The notes: a model not told the origin generated them from the letters alone. A stretch of DNA of 64,000 bases from Pogona vitticeps (GCF_051106095.1 NC_135794.1:25298747-25362746), one strand, 5' to 3'; counted from the stretch's first letter, positions 10,781 to 23,272 are shown. Made by a program: numbers and translations.

Positions 10781-11251
10781 GGAATCCAACAGCGCTCTTG
10801 CTCTGCTCCTAGCAGAGAGCCATGCAGGTGAGCTCCTCTGTGGAAGGGAAGGTTTTAGTGCAAACTTGAAAGGGACGGTCCAAGGGGCTGGATCCATTTG
10901 GGGGAACCATTTCGGGGTTGTCAAATTTGGGTTAAAATCTGGAGTGGAGTCTCACAACATTGGAAGCAACACCTTCCACAGATGGATGTGATTGCACTCC
11001 TCCCACCGGAAAAATCCATACATCGAAGAGTAATATAATTTTTAAAGATACACAACCACAGAATGGGTCGTCACACTGAATTATAGACAAAAGCCAAAGA
11101 GGAAAAAAGTCAAAACAGCCTTAAGGCCCCTAAAAAATTCCAAATCTGCCAAGATGGGAACTGAAAGTTTTCTGCATTTATGCATGTGCATTTTCAAGTT
11201 ATTTATATACCACTGCATACACTTTGATTGTTTCACAGGTGATAAAATAAG
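10781..11251. other. Single-copy DNA, nothing recognised
   Basis: No repeat or exon signature. The last part (11180-11251) may be unrecognised CR1 body leading into the CR1 end that follows. Confidence 0.4.
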
Positions 11252-11327
11252 CAGGGGGATATAACTGGGGTTTGGACTCAATGGCCTTATAGGCCCCTTC
11301 CAGTTCTATCATTCTTTGATTCTATGC
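11252..11327 (+). mobile_element. CR1 LINE 3' end
   Basis: TTGGACTCAATGGCCTTATA followed by GGCCCCTTCCAGTTCTATCA and then ATTCTTTGATTCTATG, the classic CR1 terminus with its ATTCTATG-type tail. Tail units are only slightly decayed. Confidence 0.93.
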
Positions 11328-13057
11328 TTACTGTTTTTTTCATGGTATTAGGAAGAAAGCTCATGTGGTGTTTTTTTTAATGCATGCTTTTGGACTGACA
11401 CCCTGATCTCCAGAAAGACAATTTCTAGAGCTGCCAAAACTGGCTTCTTGACCTCTGAACCCATGTGACTGCCTGCCATCTGGGTTTTCTATATCCAAAT
11501 GAGAAGTAGGTCCATGTAGATAAGAAATCACAGACGTGGTGCATATACTGTATCTGAAGCTTATTACATGCAGGGCTTCTTGTGAGTCCTCGAATCGAGA
11601 TCTGAGCCTGTTCTGGAAGGACTCCCCAGCCACGATGGGAGGAAATAACAGAAGGCATCTGAACCTGAGACATTGGCACACCATGTGGTCTACCATTGAT
11701 CTATGGACCTTTGGGAATGTCAAGCGCCCAGATCCATGCAGAAACTCAACTGTGAAAAGATGCTCAAAACCATGAGAGATGGATTGACCATGTAGTAATC
11801 AGGGAAGTCCAGAACCCTGTAGGGAACATTTTGCATTCCATGCTTTGGCCCTCTGTTTGGATGGCTTCATTACATCGATTTTTCCATCTGGGTGGGAGAC
11901 CAAAGCAGAGGTGAAAACCAGCCAGAGTTGGACCCTTTGGAAATATGTCTGAGTTATTGCTTCCGCTTGACATACAGAGTGACATTTATAGTCTCCAGAG
12001 CCAGTAGCAGTTCGGTCCTTTTTATCAACAGATTTATAGGTGAGAGGCAGGCTCTGGCTCATACGGGATTTCAAAGAGAGGGAATGGCCAACCCTCCTCT
12101 TTGTACAACCTGGTGGGAGCAGATAAGAACCCAGTGAAGATAATTTATTAAGACTGAGAAAAAGAGAAGGACACAGCAACTTATCAAAATCAGGGTGGGA
12201 AAAATATACAGGCCAGCGCACTGCTTCTTTCATGCTGGAACGGTCAATTTCCTGCAGGAACATCTGATGGTGCATTCACATATACGGACAAATCCACTAA
12301 TTTCCATTTGTCTCCATGTTTCCTTTTCCCATGGTCTAGTTTGGCTGAACCTGAACTTGGAGGATTTTTCTAGTCTGGTAAGCTGTTTTTGCACCCCATG
12401 TGTCATAGTTTGCAAGCAAGTTTCCAAATCCAATTCATTTTTAAAACATTCTCTTTACTCTTACACCACTTTTTAAAATGCAGATTTCTCCAGTCTACAA
12501 AACTTTATATGTGTTTTCTGATCAGGAAATTCAGAATTAGTGTGAACTTCAAATAAATACTGAATGTCGTACATTTATTTCTCCTCCATGTAAGAAAATG
12601 GAATTGACTCACAGTGCGCTGACCCCAAATTTGGTGTCTTCAAAATCCAGGACATTCATCCCAGCCCTTCCAAATCCAGTCAATCCCATTCCATTTATTG
12701 TTCTCCCAATGATGTTGCGAGGGGACAAATTGTGTGGGTTTGTTACATCCGCCTTATTATGAGGCAAGTGGCTTGGCCCAGTGACTCCCTGGCGCAGTCT
12801 ATCACTACTCTTGAGAACCAAGCATGAGAAGAAATCAAAGGGCATAAAGCAAAGTTTTCAGTAAAATAGGAGCCAATAACCAGTCAGAGAAGGAAGCAGG
12901 ATAAGGTCTCCGGAATTGAGAACAATATGAAAAGAGTAAAATCTTTTCCCCGGTTTCAAGATACCCAAGGAAGACATGTCACTCTTGTTGTTAGCTGGCC
13001 CCACAAGAGGGGAAGGGTGATGTAATGCAAGGACGAGCGACTTGCAGCACTGCAGAG
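11328..13057. other. Single-copy DNA, no gene recognised
   Basis: Frames of up to 158 codons (11799-12275, minus) have no known domain. A minus frame at 12609-12845 reads INGMGLTGFGRAGMNVLDFE, which I do not recognise and treat as chance. Repeat relics too old to see may be present. Confidence 0.4.
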
Positions 13058-13125
13058 GTAGCCAGACTGCAACTCCTTTCAGCCAACAGCATGGCATAAT
13101 GGGAGATGTAGTCCTACTTCCCTGG
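13058..13125. mobile_element. Foldback MITE remnant (hAT-like)
   Basis: AGACTGCAACTCC (13065-13077) and GGGAGATGTAGTCC (13100-13113) are imperfect inverted arms of the ACTACAACTCCCAG...CTGGGAGTTGTAGT type common in squamates. Termini are missing. Confidence 0.5.
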
Positions 13126-14489
13126 GGCAGTAAAAGTCACCCAACCTCTGATCTTATGGAAGGGTGCTTGCTGTTGTCTTCAGTGATGAGATTTGCATTT
13201 TCTGCCCTCAGAGAGAAGCTATCACAGGTTACTGAGTTACCTGTAACTAATTACTTTAGGGAGCAAGGAGAGCAAGAGTACAAGGAAGTTTCATTAAAAA
13301 AGTCATGCCATGAGTTGGAAAGACATTCATTGTCTGTCTGTCTGTGCGTGTGACCAATTTCTAGTTCTTTTTTTCTTCTTTTAAAGGCCATTTTTAAAGG
13401 GATGGCAAGGATTTAGGTTCGTTACCCTTTTTTCACCAGTCCTAAGTAGCATCTCCTAGTCAATGGCATCCAAACCCTGAACTTCCCAACTAACCATCTT
13501 GCATCAGGAACAAACTTCAGGTCATTTAAGGTAAAGCATATTCTGATGAAACACTGGTTTTCCAGAAAATTCCAGAAGGAAAGTTATATCCTCTCGTATT
13601 GTATTTCTTTTCTACTTATCCAAACTGATCTGGTGCAGTTTTAAACTATTCACTTACATCCTGAGGTGTGGAAGATTCTCTGTCTCTCTGTGTTAAAAAA
13701 AAAAAGGCTTATTCAAAAAGTTTTGCAGTTAAGAAGATGACACCGGTCATTCCTCCCTTTTTCTAAAAAAGAAGAAAAGAAGCAGCCGCTTCAATTTGAA
13801 GCTTTTCCATTTGAGAAAATGGCTTTGTGGTCAGAGAAACTGTGGTTCACCCTCCTTAGAATGTAGCGTTCCAGGAAATGGAGGCAGGGTGAGCCCTTTC
13901 CTCAACAGAACAAGCCACGGTGAGAGATTGTCGAAATGGCCCTGCCTTCTACAAAAGAGCATGCAATTCTCCATGTAGATGAACCAAGCTGACTTTGCCA
14001 TCTCTGTACCTGCAAAGTCTGTATTTGACATGCTTTTTTCTTTGAAAGAAAAGACACACAGAGAAAATGAAAAATGGTCCAGTGTTAGCTAAGGGCAAAG
14101 TCAAAACAAGGGAAGAGCACTTTACAACATGATCTCACTCGGCTTGTGGTTTAACGTGTGGGAGATGAGAACACAACTGGTCAGAGAAACCTTGAAGCCT
14201 GGCTTGCTCAGGTCAGATATGCACAGAGAATATGCTACGTTCTGGGGCTTCAAGTGTTCACCATCGAAAGGAGAAGGATTTCCAATGACTGGACAGCCTC
14301 AACAAGGGCAGACTTTTCTGGCTTTTCTGGAGGTCGGTCTCCCTGCCTGGAGAAACCTGAAATATGATTTCATGTATTTCAAAGGCTGTCACATGGGATA
14401 TGGAGCAAGCTTGCTTTCTGCAGCTCCAGAGGGTAAGACCCAGACCAATGGATTCAAATCACACACACACAAAAAGGAGATAGTGACTA
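13126..14489. other. Single-copy DNA, no gene recognised
   Basis: A GTAAC-rich stretch (GTTACTGAGTTACCTGTAAC, 13226-13245) resembles the decayed elements at 50.3 and 54.2 kb. TGTC repeats (13331-13344) and an A11 run near 13695 are the only simple repeats. Frames up to 122 codons are unremarkable. Confidence 0.4.
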
Positions 14490-14697
14490 AACTTTAGGAA
14501 GAATTTCTGGATGGTAAGAGCTGCCTGAAGTGGAATGAACTTCCCTAGAAGGTGGCAGCCTGTCCTTCATTGGGAATTTTTAAATGGACACTGAATGGTC
14601 AGCTCTCGGGAATGCTGTGGACTCCCTCCACCAGCAGCCAAAGCTAGACTAGGTGGCTGATGAGGTTCCTTCCAACCCTGTGGTTTTATGGTTTTTT
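14490..14697 (+). mobile_element. CR1 LINE 3' fragment
   Basis: TAGGAAGAATTTCTGGATGG (14495-14514) then TAAGAGCTG, CTTCCCTAGAAGGTGGCAG, TTTTTAAATGGACACTGAATGG, and the end GTTCCTTCCAACCCTGTGG. This is the order of the last 200 bp of CR1. The small terminal tail is decayed to TTTATGGTTTTTTATA. Confidence 0.85.
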
Positions 14698-16899
14698 ATA
14701 TTGCCTTAAACTTTCTCACATGCACTTGGTACTACAAACCATTTTAAGTAACTTTCCTAATAGAGCTACTTTCATTTCTTTTTCCTAAGCTGGTCGGTTG
14801 CTCTTTATATATTATGCAGCCTTTTAGAACTGAGACGTTGATGATGTCAGGGATGGCCACCATGGAGGAATACCGCATTTGATCCTGGAGTCTGTTGGGT
14901 CCTGCTACTCAACAGCTACAACTCCATCAGCATCATCCGGAAAGGCAATTGGGTCCACTAGCAAACAACCGCCTTTAGCAATGACAAAACACCAACCGAG
15001 ATGTTCTGTTTGGCAAAGCCATTATGGCTGTGAGCCTAAAAGACAGAAAGCTCCTTTGATGGAGTGATGCCAGATGTGTGTCAATGGCACTGTACATCCA
15101 CACCCTGAAAGGCAAAAAAAAGAGGAAAGTATACTTTGCAGGTCCACCATTATTCCTAATTTTCAAGGTCTGGAAGAGCAAAAATGATAGTTATAGATAT
15201 GCTGCTATTTTCTTTTGCTGTAGCATGCTACTTTGGGTCAATTGTGGAGTGTACCTAGTAGTTTGTTCTCTTCAGAGTGATGGGTCAGAATGCCCAGAGA
15301 TTCAGAAAGTGTGTGAGACAATCTGAAAGGGACAGGAGCTCAGGAATCTATGTGTTTATGTCAGGGTTTTACAGCAGACCTCACAAAGAGAGGTGCACAA
15401 AGAATTATCAAAAGATTAAACAAGACTAACGCTTCTGTAACAAACGGAAGAGTGAAAGATATGGCAACCCAGTGGACAAAGTGCTTGTCCCAAGACTTCT
15501 CTGGAGATGGGGGGGGGAGAGATGCCACTGGGAACTGGACAGTGGCTGATCATCCTTCCTTGAGGTCTTACTTGACTTGAGTCTTCAATGGTGATGAAGA
15601 TGAGGGGCCAGTGAGTTCCTCCTTCCCATTTGGGCGCACTGGCAGTGATGGTTGCCCCGTGGTTATGCTTGCTCTTGGGCTGTTCTCTGTAACTCCATCA
15701 TTTGCACCGTGTGACTACAGGGCCAGCCCTTGGGGGCAGACCAGAGACCCTCCACAAAGGAAGAATGATGGTAACAGCAAACAACAATAAGGTTTCCATA
15801 ACAAGCAGAGGGGACAAAAAGTGATTCCCCCAAAAGTTGCTTCTTCTCTGCAGCCCACAGGTCTGCTCTGATGCCATAATCGGAGGGGCCAGTTTGTGAC
15901 TCTGCTGGTGCCGTTCTTCACAACCTTACTTGTTTAGCACCGTTAGTTGTCTTCCATCCTGAGATGGAAAGAAGTCAACCACTAGCTGATAGAGATGGCA
16001 AACTGTTTTACCAAGACGCGTGACCGGACCTAGCCATGCAGGACTTTGACCTTCCCTGCAGCCATATGGCAGCCGGTGGCCTCAACTCCCTTCATGGTTG
16101 TGCATTTTGTCACTCCCTTTCTGATGGGATCAGGAAGCGGAGAGCTGGGTCCGTAGAGGGGTCTCCACTTTGCTCGTGCTTCTCCGGGGAGACATCCTCT
16201 GTGGCCCGTTCTGGGAACCACAGGAAACGGAGGGAGAGATTCCTGCGTTCCTGGATGAGGAAGTCCATCTCTGAGTACATTTTGGGAGGTGAACTTCCCA
16301 CGGTGCCTTTCCTTCTTCCCAAGACTCATTTTCATGCTGCTGCCAGATGGAGGTGGCACCCACTGGGTCAAGCAGCCTTGCTGCTTGCTTTCCGCAGCTG
16401 GACCGCCTTGTGAGCCAGGGGTGTGCAAAGCATCACCTCTGGACCTCGTGCACTCCCGGCAGCCTCAGCCCCCAAGGCTCCCCAGACCACCTCTAATGCC
16501 CCCGGCCCCTGCAGTAGGGACAGCCCTCTCCCAAAGGGAAAGTACCACCAAGCCACCACAACACAACAGGGGGTGGTGGGATTTTCCCACGGAAAGGCAA
16601 GCATCCGTTCCTTGAGCTTGTTGTTCTGCATTCTGGCAAAGCCTTGTTAAAGCAAACTGAAATTAAATCCTCACCCTCTCTACAGGGAGCTGACCAGTCC
16701 TTTGGAAGGAGGCATCGGAAGGTGGGGGAGGTTGTTGGTGACAATAAGAAGGATAATCAAATAGCTGCTTCTGGGGAGCGCCTCCACTTTCTCTTTGCAG
16801 CTCGGAAAAGCCTCGCAGGCAGCCAACTGCTGCCATGGCCCATGACTTCCTTGAGGACACCCCTCGGGTAACAACAAACACCCTGTTTGGCTTATTAAG
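14698..16899. other. Single-copy DNA, no gene recognised
   Basis: GC content rises towards 16.0-16.6 kb, where overlapping frames of 70-132 codons exist on both strands; none has a known domain or a convincing splice border. CAGCTACAACTCCATC near 14918-14933 may be a further MITE relic. A G-run lies at 15510-15518. Confidence 0.4.
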
Positions 16900-16951
16900 C
16901 AGCAGCAGCAGCAGCAGCAACAACAACAACAACAACAACAGCAACAACAAC
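16900..16951 (+). repeat. Compound trinucleotide (CAG)6(CAA)n
   Basis: Six CAG units (16900-16917), then CAA units with one CAG interruption to 16951. Frames through it read as glutamine, leucine, valine or cysteine runs, which is a translation artefact. Confidence 0.97.
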
Positions 16952-17337
16952 GCTGTTTAGGCCGGCTCTTCCCAGCCTGACCTTTGAAAGCCTCCACCGG
17001 CTGCCAGCTGACACATCTACCAAATGAACGCTTAGCACAGCCAGAGCCGACTTAACTGAAACAAGAGACAGAGTGACACTGCAGAAATGGAGAGATGGTG
17101 CAGGGTGGTTCTCTCTCCCCCCCCACCTCCATATTAAAAAGCAAACTTGCATTGATTTACTGTGCTTGCTTATCTTGCTATTGTGATAATGAACTGGCAG
17201 CCAAGTGTTTGATGACCAGTTATGGCAACAAACAGTCTGCAAACAGGTCCGTTAGTCCCATTGCTTTGCTAAAACGTTTTTGTGAGATTTCTGCAGAGAC
17301 CGGCCGCATGCTTCCTACCCCTGCATCTTTTTCCCTT
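16952..17337. other. Single-copy DNA, nothing recognised
   Basis: One C8 run at 17120-17127. No repeat or exon signature. Confidence 0.4.
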
Positions 17338-17418
17338 GAGGAACGTAGAAAGCTGCCTCAGACTGAGTCAACTCATGGGTCCGCTGGGCTCAATGCTGTC
17401 CTCTCTGATGGGCAGAAT
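17338..17418 (-). mobile_element. tRNA-derived SINE, 3' part only
   Basis: GAACGTAGAAAGCTGCCTCA (17341-17360), GACTGAGTCAACTCATGGGTCC in pieces, and CAATGCTGTC..CTCTGATGGGCAG match the distal part of a common squamate SINE (AGAAAGCTGCCTTATACTGAGTCAGA). The tRNA head, expected to the right, is not visible. The same family is kept more fully at 33160-33347. Confidence 0.75.
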
Positions 17419-18570
17419 CTATGACTTAGCATGCGGGAGGCTTCCTTGTTGTGCATCCGACCCTTTGTTTGTCTTGTCCTGTCTTGTCTAGGCTCAGGCA
17501 CCCACGGGCCTCCAGCGTTCTGGGCAAGACTTTTTCCTGGAGATACCAGTGCTTGTCTCGTGGTCTCTCCTCCCTGTATCCATCAGAGAGTCTCCATCCG
17601 CTTGTTCTTTCTCTTGACAGTGCTGTGGGCTTCTTCTTCTCTGCTTCCCCTGAGTTTGGGTTGACATTTATGAAAATTAAGAATATTAATTATAGCTTGA
17701 AAGCAATTTACCGAGGCTTTCAGATTCATTCACCGTACCTCTGAATACTGGTCAGGGGAGAATATGAATGCAAAGATGGTATCCACGGTGGTGTCAAGGA
17801 GGAACAAGGAGGAAAATGACAAGAACCACTAGGGGACAACCAGCACGTGGCATTAGGGTTAGCAAGGGACGGTGTTAGCTACTTTTATGGTTGCAAAGAG
17901 GTGACCCCTGAAAATGGCACCGGAGGAATAACACACAGTTCAAGTGTTGAGTCATGTTGTGGAGTGATCTGCTGGAGTTTTGCTCCCAGAGGGAATTACG
18001 AAGTAGATTAGAAGGGGGGGGGAAAGGTTCATAGCGTAGCCCCCAGCCTTTGGTCTCACCCTTTTATGGTCTCCTCTCTAGGCCTGAGGAATGTTCCATT
18101 TTTATAATTCTGGACCACTACTCTGACAAAAAAACAACAACCCACCCTTCGGAGAACTCTGAGAGAGTTCCCATCCAGATAAGTAACTTTCCCATCACTG
18201 GTCCTCTTATGAGACCATTTGAGCACCTTGAAAGAGGGACGGGATGCTTTGCAGTCCACACCTGGAGACAATGGGACCCTCTGGGGAAATGGTCTTTGGG
18301 GCTAATTTGTCTCTTGTTGTGGAGCTCAGAGATGGTTGGTTAAGAAAGTTGGTTTCCTCACCTGGAAAGTTGTGTCTTTTAGGAGAAGGGATGGACTACC
18401 TATCGGCCTTTCCCCCTGTTATGTTTGAAGAACCATCAGGTAGTTTTCCTAGTAGACCATGAAGTGGGCCATACAGACCTCCTTGTTTTGATCTGTTCTG
18501 TTAATTAAATAAACTGTGGTTCCAGTTCAGTCTTTTACTTCATGCTTCATTCCTTTATGATCATTTTCTA
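17419..18570. other. Single-copy DNA; AT-rich block near 17.64-17.76 kb
   Basis: The block 17660-17750 has GAATATTAATTATAGC and is repeat-free, a weak CNE candidate. The rest shows no gene signature; G8 near 18015 and a short AAACAACAAC run near 18130 are the only simple repeats. Confidence 0.4.
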
Positions 18571-18571
18571 T

Positions 18572-18645
18572 TGATTAATTTAATTTGATTTGATTTATAG
18601 GCCACCTTTCTCCCAATAGAGGGACTCAAAGCAGCTGTCATGGTG
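18572..18645 (-). mobile_element. SINE/LINE 3' end, reversed
   Basis: TTGATTTATAGGCCACCTTT then CTCCCAATAGAGGGACTCAAAGCAGC matches the reversed 3' end (GCTGCTTTGAGTCCC...GGTGG.ATAAAT) of the tRNA-SINE family seen head-first at 33966-34162. Confidence 0.6.
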
Positions 18646-18859
18646 CTGATCATATCAGAGACCATTGGTGTGGCTAAAAATCTTGTAAATAAATAAAATA
18701 ACTCCACATTTTATGTTATGGCAATCCTTCTCCACCTGCCCCCCCCCATAAAAAGTATTGCAACAGGCAGGGTGACCAACAGATGTGGGGGGGGGGGTCC
18801 TACAGCAGCCAGGTGGGTTTTCCCTCTCAAAGAAAGAGACTTTGTAACCAGCACCCAGC
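18646..18859. other. Single-copy DNA with C- and G-runs
   Basis: A C8 run (about 18739) and a G10 run (about 18788) lie 50 bp apart and could pair or slip. Nothing else seen. Confidence 0.4.
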
Positions 18860-19440
18860 AATTTGTCACTTAATTGGATGGTTAAACACACTTCCACAGA
18901 AGTCTGTAAATCGGATAAAAGATACGTTATCAAAGTCCTTCCCGCTGTCGGTCTGTGGAAAACTGAAAAGATGTGGGCATTTCACTCATTTCAGCCACAA
19001 TAAACCATCATCATGCATTTCATCCGTATTTGTTCCAAAAGGCCTGTGGGGATGAAATACAATATACGCTGCATATATACTGCATAATGATGTAAACAGA
19101 GAATATTCTTATGAATATTTACATGAAAAACAGCAAATTTGTCAGTGCTGCTCACATTGGCTGCGGAATTCTATTATCCAAGATGCCCTTGTTCTGGGAA
19201 TTCTGCCACCAAATACGCTTTCATCTTATAATCATAAATTCAAATGAACACGGAGATGGACTGCTTTATAAGACACAATAACGATTATGCCTAAAAGATC
19301 AATGGAGCATTCAGTATTAACTCCGAGATGAGGGAATTGTGCCCATCTACATGTATTATGAGCAGGGTAGGATTGAAGTCTAAATTATAGGAAGTTGAAC
19401 TAAATGGCATTAAATCTGGGTAAACACAGGGATGCGTCAG
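18860..19440. promoter_or_regulatory. Candidate conserved non-coding element with FOX word
   Basis: Repeat-free and AT-rich. Forkhead word TGTAAACA at 19091-19098, a palindrome GAATATTC at 19101-19108, and GCATAATGATG just upstream. Probably two blocks, 18.89-19.14 kb and 19.20-19.40 kb. Confidence 0.35.
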
Positions 19441-19475
19441 ATCATGCAGTCCTTGTGAAGTTGATCTGATTTTCT

Positions 19476-19576
19476 AAAATTCCCAGAAGCCTTCCTCACT
19501 AGCTCTGTGCTGGCCAGGATTTCTGGGAGTTGCTGTCCTAGAACATCTGGAGACCCAAAGCTGGGAACCCCTACTC
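19476..19576. mobile_element. Foldback MITE remnant (hAT-like)
   Basis: AATTCCCAGAAGCCTTCC (19478-19495) and TTCTGGGAGTTGCTGTCC (19521-19538), then GAACATCTGGAGACCCAAAG and GGGAACCCCTAC. This is the inner left arm and nearly the full right arm of the element that is whole at 29501-29640. Confidence 0.75.
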
Positions 19577-20965
19577 CAAGCAGAACTTCTCAGAGTCATC
19601 TCGAGGTCACTGTGTCCAAAGAACCTCAAGGACATCTGTCTGTTCCTCCCAGACTTCAGCTCAAACAGCTTCTCTGTAGACAACAAAATCAGAAGAGAAA
19701 CTGCTGGGTTCTTCCATTCCAATGTCTTAGTTGCCAAGTTCACACGTGTTCTCTTGTGGGGATGGTTTTACAAGAATGGTCTTTGCACCAGCTATCTGGA
19801 CACATCTGCAGAACAATGTACAATACAACCCAAGTACAACATGACCTGTACACTCAGTTATTGTGGACTATGTGCCACGTTGTGTAGTAGAGAACCATCT
19901 TCATGGGACCATAGAAGAGAGACCCACCTTGACACAGGATAGAACCTCTTCCTTCATCCCCCAGGTAGATGCTCCCTGACAGCTACACCCTTTAGGTTTT
20001 CTTGTGTGTTACTTCTTTGAGCAGCCCCTGCAAAGTTTACACCCCCATGACTCTGAAAGAACTGCAGGCTTCTTTTCTAGAAGGAAGTCTTCAGAATCGC
20101 TCCCCTCTGACTCTTCCACCCACAATTCACCAGCGAGAGACTTCTCTTGACTTCCCAATTTTACACAGGGAGCGTTTGTCTTGTGGCAGTAATTTCTGCG
20201 CTCTGGGCTCCATCGGGATATTGGTTTCAGAATCAATGGCACCCCAGGGTTTTAAGCCATTTCAGCTCGCCCAGGGAAGCTGCCCTTTCCTGTCCCTTTC
20301 CCTCGCTTTCTGACAAAGAGAGAAAGTGAAAATATTGCTTGCCCATTTCTCCATGCACCTTACGGTTACATTCCTCCGGTCACAATTTTTTAAATCTTTT
20401 CTTCAAATACCAGATTAGTTTTGAAAATATTGCTCTTTGGGCTCACAAAGTAAAGACCATGAAGAACTGAGAATCCATCTGAGAAATGTCTTTGGAGGCT
20501 TCTCTTCAGAGAGATGGTTTTCTTTCCTTCCAGGGCCTGGCATTGCTTTTTTTTTTGCTTACTTTGTAGTCTAAGCACACGAGAACTGCTGTGAGGAAAA
20601 GGTTTATACTGTGCCTCCGCTAGACACCGCCTGCAATGCTTTGCCATTCACTCCAGGAATAAATCAGGGGCCCTCTATGGCAAGCTTGGGACTTCAAAGA
20701 CCTCAACAGACGGGCAGCTGTGTCCCACTGAGCAAAATTAGGAACTATACTTTCCTCCTTGCTCAGTTTTTGCTTCCTTATTTTTCAAAGTTGATTTCTG
20801 GTGTCACCGACAGTTATGACCCACGCGGGCCCTAAAATTCATGGGATCGGGCCAAGGGTTTATGCATTAAGGACCCGTCTGTGGCCATCTGAAATGCAAG
20901 TGAACAAATAAGACTGTTCGACTGATATACTGCCTTGGTGGAGCCTGGACAGTACAGTATATTTA
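19577..20965. other. Single-copy DNA, no gene recognised
   Basis: Frames up to 126 codons (19507-19887) start inside the MITE relic. T10 run near 20550. Nothing exon-like. Confidence 0.4.
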
Positions 20966-20969
20966 TTCA

Positions 20970-21208
20970 GCTCAATGAAAGAGGTATCAAGGCTCTGGAG
21001 CCAGAGACTGGGAGTTTGGGTCCTCCTTCGGCCTCCATGGATGACAGCCAGTCTTGATGGCCTCAGGCAAGCCGTAGGGTGGTTCCAGAGCACCCTCCGA
21101 AAAGAAAGGAGTGGGAAACCACGGCTGATTACTCTCTACCTAGAAAACTCTGGAAAGGGTCGGGGTAAGTCAAATCTAACTTGATGTCACATTATTATTA
21201 TTATTTCT
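20970..21208 (+). mobile_element. tRNA-derived SINE with BovB-like 3' end and ATT tail
   Basis: Shares with 1930-2160 the blocks GGAGCCAGAGACTGGGAGTT, GGCCTCAGGCAAGCCGTAGG, AGTGGGAAACCAC, GAAAACTCTGGAAAGGGTCG and the end AATCTAACTTGATGTCACA, which mirrors the BovB end TCAGAGGTGACTTGATGACA at 44.74 kb. It finishes in (ATT)n at 21190-21207. The microsatellite tail at the 3' end is usual for BovB-mobilised SINEs. Confidence 0.82.
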
Positions 21209-21336
21209 GATTAGTCTCACTTTTTTTTAAAAAAAAGAGCCAAGTGCTTCAAGCAGCTAGCACTGTTATAATTGAGTAAAGCACCTCACAGCCATAATAA
21301 TACAACCAAGAAAAATGTGAATGCAAATCAACAACA

Positions 21337-21337
<1 letters not shown>

Positions 21338-21387
<50 letters not shown>

Positions 21388-21388
21388 A

Positions 21389-21445
<57 letters not shown>
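21338..21445 (+). repeat. Compound microsatellite (CT)n(CA)n
   Basis: CT units with one TTT break (21338-21383), CACTCACT transition, then pure CA (21391-21445, about 27 units). Confidence 0.98.
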
Positions 21446-21450
<5 letters not shown>

Positions 21451-22089
21451 CCACCAAAACTCAATCCCCCTGGTGCTCTTTTGTCTCTTCTTCTCCAATT
21501 TGTGGGACTTGCCGCTCCAGGAATTGTTTTGGATCAATGCTGTCAAGAGAAGTGCCTTGTCAGCCTCTTGATTGAGAGTTCTTCTTCTGTAAGACCAATA
21601 AGATAATAAAGAGACATGACGGATGCGGTGAGCGCTTGGGCGAGAAGGCCTTGAGGTTATTACTCTTTGCTTTAATATAGTGCCTGAGAGAGACCCCCTC
21701 CAGGACCTCCGTTCCTGAGGCTCAATGGCCAACAAAGCCCAGCTTGGGCTTCACCTTTGATAACATCTCAAAAGTCCCTGAGCAAGTCCTCTCATAGAAC
21801 AGTGAGGGGGAGGCTCACCAGACAAGCATAACCTTCTCGTGTGTTTCTGAGTCATAACCTAAATGGAATTTGCCTCCCTCACCCATGCTTCCGATACTAG
21901 CTGCTTCTACCATTTTTAGTAGCTTGTTAGTGCCTTTAGATGTCCCTTCTTCAGTTCTCAACACCTTCGGCCACCTTTACTCCTTGAGAGTCTGCAAGGC
22001 TACAACAGAGCAAATGGGCTTGTTTCCAATTAGCGCTTGCTCACTGTTGCAGTGGATGGGTTTTTTGCATCACACTCCCTTTTTTTTAA
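21446..22089. other. Single-copy DNA, nothing recognised
   Basis: No repeat or exon signature. Frames entering from the microsatellite give Ser/Leu and Thr/His runs. Confidence 0.4.
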
Positions 22090-22640
22090 TATCAATGTAA
22101 CTAAGGAGTAAAATTGCAATTAACTGAATATTATTCTACAAGCGACAGCTACGTAGACTGATTAAAAGCCCCCTGCCTTTCTTGTAAATGATGCAAAGCA
22201 GAAGCAGCTTCAGCTGACAATGCAATCAATTCCATCACTGACATGCATAATGACTTCCTCCCCCAGCACAAAAGAAATATATACCAGTACAGCTGCAAAT
22301 ATAATTATGTCATGCTACCAGAATCTCGTATTAATGAAGAACACATTTTAAATGACTAAACATTGGTATGGGTTTGATGATAGATAGATCAGGTTTTTTT
22401 AAAAAAATAAACTAATATGATTAAGTAGGACAAGATGTGCGTCAATATACAGCTTTCCATTTGGCTTGGCATGCCAACAGCGGGGGACATGGCAAAGGTT
22501 GATGAATTCTGCATTGATAAACTAGTTTGGAAACATAGCATGCCCAGCTTGGTTATCTAAGCAGAATAATATTTATCTTCTTGGGATTATATTCTATTAC
22601 TTCGGGCAAATGAATTTCTCAAACGTGTTTGTTTAATTTT
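22090..22640. promoter_or_regulatory. Candidate conserved non-coding element
   Basis: AT-rich and repeat-free over 500 bp. E-box CAGCTG at 22213-22218 (within CTTCAGCTGACAATGC), TGACATGCATAATGAC near 22238-22253 and GCAATTAACTG near 22117-22127. Confidence 0.35.
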
Positions 22641-23272
22641 AGATAAACAGGTGAGGCTGCCATATTCCTTTGCCATCTGTGCATTCTGAAATAAGACATT
22701 GAATTTGAATTGAACAGATTGGCAGGGATGGGGAACAGAAACAGTTGAAGATTGGAGGAGGGAGGAGGAGGAGGTGGAACCTGTTGCCACGAACAAAACT
22801 TTGCCTCTGCACCTTTCAAAGGTGAAAGCAATCTTTCCCCCATATTGGTTGTACGGCTGATAGAGCGAGCCATGAGGTAGGCAATGAAGGATGAAAGTGT
22901 CACGGGAGTTGTGAGGGAGACAGTGGAAAGTATTGGCCCAAGCCTTTTTTCCCCGCCCCTTAAAGATTGCTGAGAAGCATATAATTCATTATTCTCCCAC
23001 GGCATCCACCGTTGGCAGCAAAGTCATTCTTTGATTGTAGATAACTCCATCCCACCTCCAAGCCATCCTGAGTGTCGTGTTTGGTTCTGATTCTCTGAAT
23101 GTCTGTTCATCTTTCCCGACGAGAAAACTCATTTATTTTAACCTCTCGCCTCATCTTATTATGAACAGCAAAGTGCCCCGTTGTGCGTCTCAGCATAGCC
23201 TGCAACAAAAAGGGAGGGAGGGAGAGAGGAAAGGAAAGGAAAGAAAGGATCAGAATGGCTACATCAGATTTC
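22641..23272. other. Single-copy DNA, nothing recognised
   Basis: GGA-rich run at 22755-22777 and GGGA/GGAAA runs at 23212-23245. No gene signature. Confidence 0.4.

Noticed and set aside
12609-12845. Minus frame with glycine-rich text INGMGLTGFGRAGM
   Set aside because: A likeness to the GAPDH N-terminus (INGFGRIGR) is superficial; no other GAPDH block follows and no pseudogene structure is seen.
16663-17242. Poly-Leu, poly-Cys and poly-Val/Ala frames resembling polyglutamine-type genes
   Set aside because: All come from the CAG/CAA tract in different frames; flanks have no conserved coding signal.
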